NCBI RefSeq assembly: GCF_965363235.1
Contig: NC_134850.1
Span: 40,854,602 to 40,918,601, forward strand
Source of the DNA: Mytilus galloprovincialis
Taxonomy: Eukaryota > Mollusca > Bivalvia > Mytilida > Mytilidae
Direction: 5' to 3'
DNA: 64,000 nt
The position numbers and the translations under genes were made by a program. The notes beneath the pieces are model-generated. The model saw nothing but the letters and a program-made list of their open reading frames with translations. It made no database searches and had not been told where the DNA came from. Position 1 is the stretch's first letter; each line of letters starts with the position of its first letter. Shown here in pieces: positions 32,285 to 44,000 of this stretch.

Positions 32285-34666
32285 GTCGAGCCTGCAACTT
32301 TTGTTGCAGAAAGCTCGACATCGGGATAGTGATCCGGCGTCGGCGGCGGCTACGGCGGCTACGGCGGCTACGGCGGCGGCGGCGTTAGCTAACTTCTTAA
32401 AAGGTTTATATTTTAGAAGGTGAAAGACCTGGATGCTTCATACTTTGTATATAGATGCCTCATGTTACGAAGTTTCCAATGTCCTTGACCTCATTTTCAT
32501 GGTTCAGTGACCACTTGAAAAAAAAGTTCAAAATTTTTGTAATGTTGAATTCTCTCTTATTATAAGTAATACTAGAACACACCCGCGAAATCGCGGGCAT
32601 TCAGAGCGTGGTTGAAAGTATGTAAAGTGTTGTAGAAAGAATTTTGTAAAATATTTAATGACTTGAGAATTTTAGGAAAAGTATCAAAAGTCATAGGTAC
32701 TTGGGGACAGGAAAAAGTTTTTTGTATCCCTCCTCCTATTTCCAAAATTCCCAATTTTTGGTTTTCTATTTATTTCATTATGAAGATACATTTAGTATAT
32801 TATGAACATTCAAGGCAGGAACCTGTAATTCTGTGGTTGTCGTTTGTTTATGTGTTATATATTTGTTTTTTGTACACACATAAGGCCGTTAGTTTTCTCA
32901 TTTGAATTGTTTTACATTGTCATTTCGTGGCCTTTTATATCTGACTATTGGTATTGACTTTGCTCATTGTTGAAGGCCGTAAGGTGACCTATAGTTGTTA
33001 ATTTCGGTGTCATTTTGGTCTCTTATGGAGAGCTGTCTCATTGGCAATCATACCACATCTTTTTTTTTTGTAATCAGTGAATTTATGTAAAGGATTTAAA
33101 GACTGGAGAATTTCAGAAAAGGTATCAAAAGTCATAGGTACTTTGGGACAGGACAATTGTTTTTCTAGCCCGGCTCCTCCTTTTCCCCTCTATTAATTTT
33201 AATAACACATCAATAATTTTAACTGTATATTATGAACAGTCATAAAGGGGGTGGTGGTGTCCTGATCCCGATATCCCGGGCTTACATGTACAAACATGAA
33301 ATCCCGAGGTTCCGAATTTAAAAAGAATTAAATATCCCGTCATCCCGAAATTCCGATCTTAAAAGCACCCGATCCCGACGTCCCGAAAAGGTCCTGCCCC
33401 CCAACCCCCACCCCCCCCTTCTCATTCATTACTATAAAGTGTATTTTGTTTTTACTTTTAATTCTCAGTTTAATAATCGATCCACGGCGGTCATTGATAT
33501 ATTATACAGACCATCTCTATCTAATAAACTCTGTGACCGCCGTAGTTAGTTAACTTGAAAATGATATCAGACAGAAAATACTCTTTATTCGTAGTATATG
33601 TATGTTCAAGGTATACAGAAAAACGCAAACCGGAAGTCTAATATGACTTAAAATTTCGTTCAATGACGGAAACATATCCGGACGCCTTTTTTCTCGTTTT
33701 TCTCCCAAAATAATTCAATCTGAATAACCATATGAATGGATGACAAATATGACTATCCACTGTACCTATAGGACATAGATGCATGATGATTGATTTATTG
33801 TGGAAGGAAGAGAAGCGACACCCAAAATGAGGTCTTCTCGTTTAATAGTATAGATGATAACTATATTTGGTATGTGCGTACCTTGCAAGGTCCTCATGTC
33901 CGTCAGACAGTTTTCACTTGACCTCGACCTCATTTCATGGATCAGTGAACAAGGTTAAGTTTTGGTGGTCAAGTCCATATCTCAGATACTATAAGTAATA
34001 GGGCTAGTATATTTGGTGTATGGAAGGACTGGAAGGTGTACATGTCCAACTGGCAGGTGTCATCTGACCTTGACCTCATTTTCATGGTTCAGTGGTTATA
34101 GTTAAGTTTTTGTGTTTTGGTCTGTTTTTATCATACTTTATCTAATAGGTCTACTATATTTGTTGTATGGAATGGTTGTAAGGTGTACATGTCTAGCGGG
34201 CAGATGTCATCTGACCTTGACCTCATTTTCATGGTTCAGTGGTCAAAGTTAAGTTTTTAAGTTTTGGTCTTTTTATCTAATATTATATGCCAAAGGTCAA
34301 CTATATTTGGTGTATGGAAATATATTATGGTCTATATGTCAGTCCCGCAGGTTTTATTTGACCATGACCTCAATTGCACGGTTCATTGCACAGTGTTAAG
34401 TTTTTGTGTTTTGGTCTATTTTTCTAAAAATATAAGTAATAGGTCAACTATATTTGTTGTATGGAAGCTTTGTTAGCTGTACATGTCTGCCTGGCATGGT
34501 TCATCTGACCTTGACCTACTTTTCATGGTTCATTGGTCTTTGTTTAGCTATCTTGGTTAATGTTAAGTTTATGTGACAGTTGTAATCAAGCTTTATACTT
34601 AGGACTATCAACATAAAATCAATGATTAGTAAAGAAGGCGAGACATTTCAGTGTGTGCACTCTTGT
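32285..34666 (+). repeat. Dispersed element with internal repeats, split by a Helitron
   Basis: It starts with the hairpin GTCGAGCCTGCAAC-tttt-GTTGCAGAAAGCTCGAC, has a (GGC/TACGGC)n run at about 32338-32388, then several 75-100 bp related units ('gaccttgacctcattttcat ggttcagtgg', 'tatatttggtgtatgga', 'gtacatgtct'). It ends 'gcgagacatttcagtgtgtg cactcttg'. An older 3' end of the same family is at 3.4-3.56 kb. The two halves at 32285-32571 and 33855-34666 are contiguous once the Helitron is removed. Confidence 0.75.
32572..33854 (-). mobile_element. Helitron, non-autonomous, copy 3 (inverted)
   Basis: On the minus strand it begins TCTATACTATTAAACGAG at 33854 and ends with the CCCGCGA/TCGCGGG hairpin and CTAG at 32572-32575, between host A and T. 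It is 1283 bp. It shares with copy 2 an inserted family A repeat (32820-33068) in the same relative orientation and a 'cccgat' rich stretch (33258-33400). Confidence 0.88.
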
Positions 34667-34706
34667 TTTAATATTATATAAAAAATAATCTCTTATTAAC
34701 TGATGG

Positions 34707-34850
34707 ATTATCGGGTTTTCTACACTTTGTAATCGTAAAATGTCAGCCACGAGCCGCAATGTGAACTATTTTGGCGAACGAGCTAAAAAGCTTCACATTG
34801 CGCAGAGCGGCTGATATTTTACGATATATATTCGAAGAAAACCCGATTAT
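34707..34850. repeat. Long imperfect hairpin
   Basis: Left arm about 34707-34765 (ATCGGGTTTTCT, TCGTAAAATGTCAGCC, GCCGCAATGTGAA) pairs with right arm 34792-34850 (TTCACATTGCGC, GGCTGATATTTTACGA, AGAAAACCCGAT). The roughly 26-nt loop includes 'ggcgaacgagc'. Confidence 0.8.
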
Positions 34851-34890
34851 TTGTTTATCGTTCTATTACTGGTCTGTACCCCCTCCTTGA

Positions 34891-35424
34891 GACAGTTTTA
34901 CGCTTGACGAAAGCAAGCTTGATAACGTCTCCTCTCATAATAGGCATAGGGAAGGGCGATAAAGATAAATACAATTTTAAACCATAGACGCCGTCGGCGT
35001 CCAAATTATTAAAACCCGCGTATGTTGGTTTTCATAAATAACTATTATATTGAATCCAAATGCAGCCTTTTGTATGCACATTAAGAATAGAAAAAAAGCC
35101 AACAAAAAATGATTTTTTTTTAGTTAATCCAAGTGGGTTAACCTTTTTACACATAAGACAGTTTTACGCTTGACGAAAGCAAGCTTGATAACGTCTCCTC
35201 TCATAATAGGCATAGGGAAGGGCGATAAAGATAAATACAATTTTAAACCATAGACGCCGTCGGCGTCCAAATTATTAAAACCCGCGTACTGTTGGTTTTC
35301 ATAAATAACTATTATATTGAATCCAAATGCAGCCTTTTGTATGCACATTAAGAATAGAAAAAAAGCCAACAAAAAATGATTTTTTTTTTTTTAGTTAATC
35401 CAAGTGGGTTAACCTTTTTACACC
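34891..35424. repeat. 266-bp tandem duplication, two nearly identical copies
   Basis: GACAGTTTTACGCTTGACGA begins at 34891 and at 35157. The copies differ by one base (gtatgttgg versus gtactgttgg) and by T-run length near the end. On the minus strand the second copy has an open coding-like frame (FNIIVIYENQQYAGFNNL, then DADGVYGLKLYLSLS and MPIMRGDVIKLAFVKRKTV); the single-base difference breaks it in the first copy. The frame past the first copy reaches a TAA at 34856-34858. I do not recognise the protein; it may be an exon remnant or part of a mobile element. Confidence 0.8.
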
Positions 35425-35724
35425 TTTGTTTGATGGACAGTATTCATCTTCAATTCAAAGCAAATCCCAGTGCAGTGGCGGATGCAGAAATAAGCAACGA
35501 AATTTTTCCCAGAAAAGGGGGGCCAGGGTCCCCTGCCCCCCCTTAATCCGCCTCTGCAGTGATAACTCGAGTCATGCATGTGCACGTAGACTTGCTCTGT
35601 ATTTTTTTCAACGTTGAACATATGTTTTCTAATCTTATTTTTGTTACGTTTGAACATTGATCCAAACATTGTGTAAACAATTACAATATTTATCTCACAC
35701 CTACACCACACGTGTAAACAAAAT

Positions 35725-35815
35725 GATAAAAAGTCGATCAACTTGTAGACGAAACGCGCGTCTGGCGTATATACTAAATTTAGTCCTGGTATCTATGATG
35801 AGTTTATTTATTAGT
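35725..35815 (+). repeat. Dispersed repeat family C, truncated copy
   Basis: It contains 'gtagacgaaacgcgcgtctg gcgtatatac' and 'ggtatctatgatgagtttat', the downstream half of the family with the hammerhead-like core. The CTGATGA half is degraded here. Confidence 0.7.
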
Positions 35816-38019
35816 GTCGCGTTCAATAAAATCGGTCAGTAAAATACAGAAGATTTATAATTTTAGCACTTGCATACTAAACTCGAATATTGTGATAAAA
35901 ATGCAATCTGGAAATAAACCGATTACATGCAAATTCAGCGCTGTGTTTGGTCCTCCCGCACTGTCACTCTGAGATGGGATTATGCAATGAAAGAATTGTT
36001 TCTTTGCTTTGTGTGCGTGTGTATGTTTTTCTTCTGTGCATTTTAGGCAGTATTATGACCTATAGCTGTTAATTTCTGTGTTGTCATACTACTGGAAATT
36101 TAATATTAAAGAATCAAAATCATAAACTAAAATTTTACAAATACGATTTTCTTTAAAATAAAAATTAAATAAATAAATATATCCCAAACTTTATATTGCT
36201 ATTGAAGGCATTTTGATACATAATGATGCATGAATTTTGTCTTTTTAGCCAAGAACCTCACTTACCAGATTGGATTAATGTGTATCCTTAAGATAATTCA
36301 TGTTTTTTTCTCAAAACATTTTTTTTTTTTGGTAAACGATGCCCTTCTTAGTAAACATTTGTTTGGATAAATACTCATCATTTGCTTAATCTTTCAAAAA
36401 TTGCGGGGTTTGAACCATCATGTATAAATTGATGACCTGTGTAGAAATGTAACAATATTCGATAAAAAGGGACATGTATATGATTTACGGGAAGGGGGTG
36501 AAAAAAACTCCTTCTTATGGTATTTTAAGCATGCTCACCAGGAAGCTTGCTATCATTCTTAAGAAAGATCTAAATTTTATTTCCTGAGAATGAAAAATAC
36601 GACAAAATTTACTACAGTCAGTGTGTGTAATACCATATAAGTACATGTAAAACAATAAATTGATCATGAGGAGAGATGTATATAACAATAATGCATGTTC
36701 ACATGTTTCTCTTTTGTGCGATATGATTTCATTCCTTTTGTGTATATTTTCAAAAAATTATGATTCCACAAATTTGTAAACATACGGTATATAAAATATC
36801 TAAGCACATGCGGAGGCGTATGTAATGTATAAAAGACCGCGTAGATGTTTGTTACATGCATAACCTTTGATTATTGAATGTTGTTTTTCGAAGAAAAAAG
36901 GCGTGGAAATGAAATAGACCTTTACAGTTTGCACCAAGCGCATGCAATTCAATGTTTTTAATATAAAAACGAAGATATGGTATGATTGCCAATGAAAAAA
37001 CTCTCCACAAGAGACCAAACGACACAAACATTAATAACTATAGTACCGTGTTCACACTATAAAATCTGCACCGGCGGCGAACCCGGGTTAACGAAGTGTA
37101 GTGTTTATATCTGATATATGAAAAAAAATAACGTTTTCAAATTCTAAAATAGTTAACTGAAAGACATAAAAAGTATTTAACCCTTTCTAACATGAATACC
37201 ATTCAAAAGAAGATTGTTCACTCAAAATATAAAATATGCTAATTTTCTGAAGAAAACTTTAGGACGGACAAAACATAAATTCAACTGGACTCACTGTTCA
37301 GTTTTAAACAGGCAATTGCTTTAGTGATTTTGAATGGTAAAGAAATGCATAAAGATATAGAGTGATGTGGTTTGATTGCCAATAAGACAACTATCCATCA
37401 AAGTTCAAATAAATTGGATGTAAGCAATGATAGGTAACCGTACAGCCTTCAACAATGTGAAAAACCAACAAAGATACCAATTTTAGAATTATCTAAAGAT
37501 AAAATCATTTAAACTGTCCATCAACTGATTAGCGACAACACAAATATGTTGGTTTCGTGAATTTACATAATAGATATCGAAACGGATACAAATTAGTTAA
37601 AATGATTATCAATAAGTTTTGTCTACGAGTAATAAACCAATTGACTGGTCAATAAATATATGAGAACAAACTAAAGTGGCGTAACTAAACCTTTTGGATA
37701 ACATTTCTTTATTTATTTTGTCATTTCGTGGAAATCACTAAAATATATTGATGACAAATGCACATTGTATTCCATTCTTTGTCTAGAGTTTTAATGTTAT
37801 GATTGTAGTAAATTGTTCTTCTTTCTAATTGATTTTGTATTTAATTGAAATCTATATACTGGGGTTGTTGCTTCAAAATTGCTAAACTAAATTGAAAATC
37901 TATAGAATAAAATGCTCATATGGTGACGGTAAAAAATAAAGCGGCAAGAAATTGTTATCCCAATTAAACACTAGAATTTATTTCGTTAGTAAGAAAAGGA
38001 AAAGGAACAAATTATAACA
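35816..38019. other. Intergenic AT-rich DNA
   Basis: Reverse fragments of family A lie at about 36975-37040 and 37358-37500 ('tggtttgattgccaataaga'). I see no exon before the signal-peptide exon at 38020. This stretch should include the promoter of the lectin-like gene if that exon is its first. Confidence 0.4.
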
Positions 38020-38062
38020 ATGACTTCATGGATCTATTTATTCATAACAATTGAAATATCAA
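38020..38062 (+). CDS. Lectin-like gene, candidate exon 1 (signal peptide)
   Basis: ATG follows 'ttataaca', then 14 codons with a hydrophobic core, ending TCAA|GTAAGT in phase 1. This matches the two-base start of the exon at 55019 (A|AT, Asn). The acceptor at about 52463 (TTTCTTTTTAG|TT) would also fit but reads into a stop after about 14 codons. Confidence 0.45.
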
Positions 38063-41000
38063 GTAAGTAAATGTTGTATCATTTATTTTTTAATATATTT
38101 TCCGTAAATTAAATCTACATTCAGATTTTAATTGCTATACATAATCAAGGACTTCGAATTATTCGTCTGTTCTCGCTGCGACATGTGTGCTGATGCGAAA
38201 TAAGATCGATTAATCAAACAATATTGTACCAAGAAAAATGAATGACCAGAATGCTAAACTGCATTTACAGTTTTCTTTACAAGTGACCTCTCGTATCTTT
38301 AATACACGTTCCGAAAGTTGCATTTTATAAATAACATGTGACGTTGCGGATTTAGTTTATTGTTGAAAGGTCACTGGTGGATATAGTTGTCTATTGACAA
38401 CCATGCCATATCTCCACAGACACTTGGACTTATTTTTTAGCACAAAGTACCCAACTTTCCCAAGTCGGGACCATCTGGCCTATGTTAGTCTTGTATGTTT
38501 TTTCATTTTAGTTCCTTTATATGTTTTGGAGTTTAGTTTGACGTCCATTTTCACTGAGCTAGTACACAATTTTATTTAGGAGCCAGCTATGGACCATCTC
38601 CGGTGCGGGATTGTTCTCGCTGCGTTGAAGACCCATCGTTGGCCTTCGGCTGTTGTATGCTCTTTGTTCGGGTTGTTGTCTCTTTGAAATATTCACGATT
38701 TCGATTCTCAATTTTATATACATAAGTATTAACTATAAAATATGAAAGCCAATGTTATAAAATCCTAAAACAAAAAGATTTTTAAAATATTGCATATAAA
38801 ACTATACTTATTAAATTTCGTTCTAAGATATATATACTTTAAGACAAATGATAACAAATGAACTTTGAAAAAGTAGCAGCTTTCAATACATATTTACACC
38901 TTGGTACATTCTATAATTTAGAATCCTATTTGTAATGAAGAATTGGAATGATTTCTTCTTTTTGTCACTTTTCGCCCGTAAAAGTTTGCATTCTATCAGG
39001 GAATAAATTTCTTCGGTTAAAATATTTCTTTTCAAAGAAATAAAAAACTGAAAAAAAAAAAAAATAGCAAAAGAGACCGGGTTAGGGATAAGACCATTAA
39101 AATAGAATTATGGTCATCTGCAACACAAGTCTGCCAAAACGGTCAGCCAAATCATGTTGGCAACTGTGGAAGACTTCGACCTACCCATGATAACCCTTGG
39201 TTCAAGGTTTTCTTATCAGAAAAAACCATGAGGGATACATGACTACATATGAAGGCGTAACTGGAAGGTTGCCAGATAAAGAAACGGACAGTTTACATTG
39301 GGAAATCTCAAATCATCTCTATTGCTGTAAAGTTCATTTCTCAAACGACCTTTATTGTCAATTTACAGATAAAAAGGAAGATACGAGACGGACATACCTA
39401 TGGCACGCGGGAACCACATAAATGAGATAATCACAATTTATCGGGGATAATGATAGATTATCGGTCGACCATTATAGATGTACGGCGTAAAGTATACTTT
39501 ACGGTTGTAAATGCATTTACGAAATTATCGTCGACAATCTATCATTATCGATCATAAATGCATTAACAGTCGACAATCTATAATAAAGGAACGCGGGAAC
39601 CACATTATTGGATAATTACAGTTTAACGGGCGATTCGTAAATGCATTTACGCCCTGTTTTCGATAGCAATTCATATGTACCCAATCACAATAGGTTATCG
39701 ACAATGCTAATTAATTTTGTCCAATCATATCCATCGATTCAAATGACAACGCGTTTAAGTCAAATTGATCGTCTAGCTAGATCTCAACAACCGGCAATTA
39801 ATAGTATTTTAGAATACTGTTTATCTGTAAAAATTGAGACGAAATTATATTACATGCAAGTTTACAGTTATTAATTATTATACTTATAATAATTTTACCG
39901 TGACAAAGTTAATAAGTTATAACTGGTACTAATTTCATATACATGGCAAGTCGTTGTAGAATAATTTACTTTCTAATGTCTATATTAATGCATCATTTAT
40001 CATTTTTAATATAACAAAATATTTTTTTTTATATCAAATATTTTATATTAAAAAATCGTGCATTTTTTTTTTATCATTAACAGAGACACACATATATATA
40101 ATATATATGTACCGTGACATATATTGTTTTTCCGGATTGAATACCATAGTATTGCCCAGTGCTTCTGTTTAAATAAAGTAATTTGTTTAGTTGTAAAAAC
40201 AATTACCAAGTGATAATCCATTTAGAACTTCACCTCCAGCTTAATTTCAGGTGATTAATTGGAGGGCAATAAATTGCGCAATCGCACACCTGTAAATCCA
40301 GTCACAACTCGGGCTACAGAACTAATTATTGGAAAATCGGACACATATAATTTTACTGTGTAATTAAGAAGCAAACCTTAGCAAATAAATGCGGTACAGA
40401 AAAGTTTCTTGCAATATCAACTGATCATTACCAAATTTTAATTTTTAAATTAAAAGAAATGCCGAGAAAGTAGCTTTTTATTTGTTTGGTGTATATAATA
40501 ACCATAAATCCACTTATTCATGGTATGGCATCAATATTTCTGACCTGACACTACGTACTTTATATTGCTTAATTCTATAGAATTTAATATGCAATGTTTC
40601 GGGTTCTTTCAGGAATATTCCAAGGTAAATCCTCATCAGAGGCCGACAAATACTGTCTAGTGAATATCTTATTGTACATAATTAAATAAAGTTTATCAAG
40701 AGAAACAAAAAAGAATCATATAGACGGTGAAACATTTGTAAAAGAAAGTAAGCCTCACAGGCAGACAGCTTAATCTGAAAGAATCAAAATATTTTAATTT
40801 GGCAGAACTATAACCAATGAATATCTATAGACAGAATATATTCAGAAACAAATTTTGTACATGTTGCTATTGTTTTTAATAATTCTCGCAATTTGTAAAG
40901 GAATTAAATTCAAATAGTTTTTGTTCACCGTCTTCTTTGAATATATTAAATCCATTATTTCTCGTTCTTTTGTGCAATTTGATATTATTTTTGTAAGATA

Positions 41001-44000
41001 TTGCTTTATTTTATTGTTTATTATTATGGTCATTGTCAAATATAGCAATATAAAATATTTCCAGGAAGGCAACTCCGCCCATTAAAACGCCAACGATCTG
41101 TTGTATTATAATAGCATTACTTCCATAGGTAGCTCATTGACAATCATATTATTTGTAATCAGGTTGCATGGTAACTTCTAAGGTTTGATACGATTGGCGA
41201 AGAATTATATATTGTTGATTGCTTAAAACCTAGTAGCAAGTATCTCATGTATGTGTAGGATGATGGTATAGTGATGATATAAGGTTGTTTGCTTTTATAG
41301 TAGTATAACTTCTATAGTTCACTGACAATCATATTAGTTTCCATGTTACCTTCAATGGTTTGAAATAGTGATGAAATATTGACTGTTGGTTGCTTAACGT
41401 TCAGTGGAACATATTTCATGTATGTTTAGGACGATGAAATAGCTATATATATATATAGTGACGACCTAAGGTTATTTGCTAGTATAATAGTATAACATCT
41501 ATATTTCATCGACAATCATATTAATTTGTATTTATTTTCCATGTTTCCAACTAAGGTTTGACTTGAAATAACGACGAATTATTGATTGTGATTGTTTTAA
41601 TGCCAGTGACAAATATTTCATGTATGTGTAGGACGATGATATAGTGATGGCCGAAGGTTGTTTGCTAGTATTATAGTATAACTTCCATAGTTCATTGACA
41701 GTCATATTGATTTATAACTAGTTTTCATGTTCTGTATAAGGTTTGAAATGATATAGCGATGAAATCTTGATTGTGGTCGCTTAACATCTAGTGGCACATA
41801 TTTTATGTTTTTTTAGGGCTATAATATAGAGACAAGGCTGTTTGGTAGTATAATAGTATAAGTTTTATGGTTCATTGACAATCATACTAGTTTGTACGTA
41901 GTTTCCATGTTACCTTCAATGGTTTGACATATTAATGAATTATCGATTATTGGTTGATTAACGTTCAGAGGCAAATATTTCATATATTCTTACGACGATG
42001 ATATAGGCACGGAGATGACATAAGGTTATTTGCTAGAATAATAGTAAAACTTTCATAGTTCATTGACAATCATATTACTTAGGTCTTTCTACCTTTCCGT
42101 GGAAAGACCTATTGATTTTGTTCTGATTATTAGGTCTTTCCACCTCTCCGTGGAAAGACCCATTTATTTGGTTTTGATTATTAGGTCTTTAAACTTTTCC
42201 GTGGAAAGACCTATTGGTTTTGTTCTGAGATTTATTGTTTTTCTTCCGCCACATTTTGTTCTTACGTAGTATTGTGGTTTCGCAAGATGTCGCCTAGATT
42301 TTTTCGCATATGATATCGAACAGTTATTGCGCTTTTGAAACTGACCCTGTTAAACCGTACACTTTACATTGTAAGTGTTATCTCCCCGAACACTGTTTTC
42401 CTTGTGTCCACTACTCCTTCACAACCGTAAAAAATTACGACAAATTTATTTTACCAAAGTGCTTGCTATATCTTCAAGATGATGAGTTGGATTGCACCAA
42501 AGTTCTTTCCCCTTATGCATTTGATATAAGTGATATGCATATAAACTCATAAACCGTAAGCCGTATAAACATAGAGTCGCTTTATTGAAGGTCCTTGGGT
42601 CCCAACTTAGAAAATTAGGTCAAGGACAAGGTCATGTTCAAATTTTGACATTCACTTCAAACTGCTTTTACTCAGAAAAATGTTCGGGGTAAAATTTTAA
42701 AAAATGTGAGCAAAATGTTACATTACACTGTAAGTCGAGAGTATTCGTCGAAATTATACGCTTAGTATTTTGGGGGGTTTTCATGCCACTGAAATGGAAA
42801 AACTAACAAATTAACTAATTATAGCTTCAGAATTTACATCTATCATGATGCGTACATGCAATTTATCTTTGTAAATCATCCAATGCCCACAAAAACCCAT
42901 CTAGCCCTCCCTTTTTTTTGGAATCCAATTTCTATTTTATTAAAAAAAAATGCTAATCCTTCTTATTTTATGAATAAATTTCTTTCTGAAATACAAATTT
43001 ATTCCTGCAAAATAAAATCTGCTCCAAATCATGTACATGTAAATACATTCAAATAAGAGAATTGATGAATATCCTATAGTCAAAGCAGGTACTTGATGAA
43101 TATCCTGTAGTCAAAGTAGTTACTTGATGAATATTCTATTATCATAGCAGGAACTTCATGAATATTATATAGTCATAGCAGTTAAATGATGAATATCCTA
43201 TAGTCATAGCAGTTAAATGATGAATATCCTATAGTCATAACAGCTTCTTGTTGAATATCCTACATTCAAATACGAGAATGGATGAATATCCTATAGTCAT
43301 AGCAGTTACTTGAGTAATATCATATTGTCATATCAGGTACTTCATGAATATCATATAGTCATAGCAGGTACTTGATGAATATCCTGTAGTCAAAGCAGTT
43401 ACTTGATGAATATTCTATTATCATAGCAGGAACTTCATGAATATCATATAGTCATAGCAGTTAAATGATGAATATCCTATAGTCATAGCAGTTAAATGAT
43501 GAATATCCTATAGTCATAGCAGTTAAATGGTGAATATCCTATAGTCATAACAGCTTCTTGTTGAATATCCTACATTCAAATACGAGAATGGATGAATATC
43601 CTATAGTCATAGCAGTTACTTGAGTAATATCATATTGTCATATCAGGTACTTCATGAATATCATATAGTCATAGCAGGTACTTGATGAATATCCTGTAGT
43701 CAAAGCAGTTACTTGATGAATATTCTATTATTATAGCAGGAACTTCATGAATATCATATAGTCATAGCAGTTAAATGATGAATATCCTATAGTCATAGCA
43801 GTTAAATGATGAGTATCCTATAGTCATAACAGCTTCTTGTTGAATATCCTACATTCAAATACGAGAATGGATGAATATCCTATAGTCAAAGCAGGTACTT
43901 GATGAATATCCTGTAGTCAAAGCAGTTACTTGATGAATATTCTATTATCATAGCAGGAACTTCATGAATATCATATAGTCATAGCAGTTAGAATGAAATT

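Noticed and set aside
32338-32388. Alanine/threonine-rich coding repeat
   Set aside because: The GGC/TACGGC run is part of a dispersed element and its frame has no gene context.
39197-39421. 74-codon frame before the palindrome-rich repeat
   Set aside because: It has no recognisable domain, and frames upstream and downstream shift repeatedly. It may be exon or element debris, but this is not supportable.
42310-42552. Cysteine-containing 80-codon frame between arrays
   Set aside because: Cysteine spacing does not match a known domain, and the surroundings are repeat-derived.
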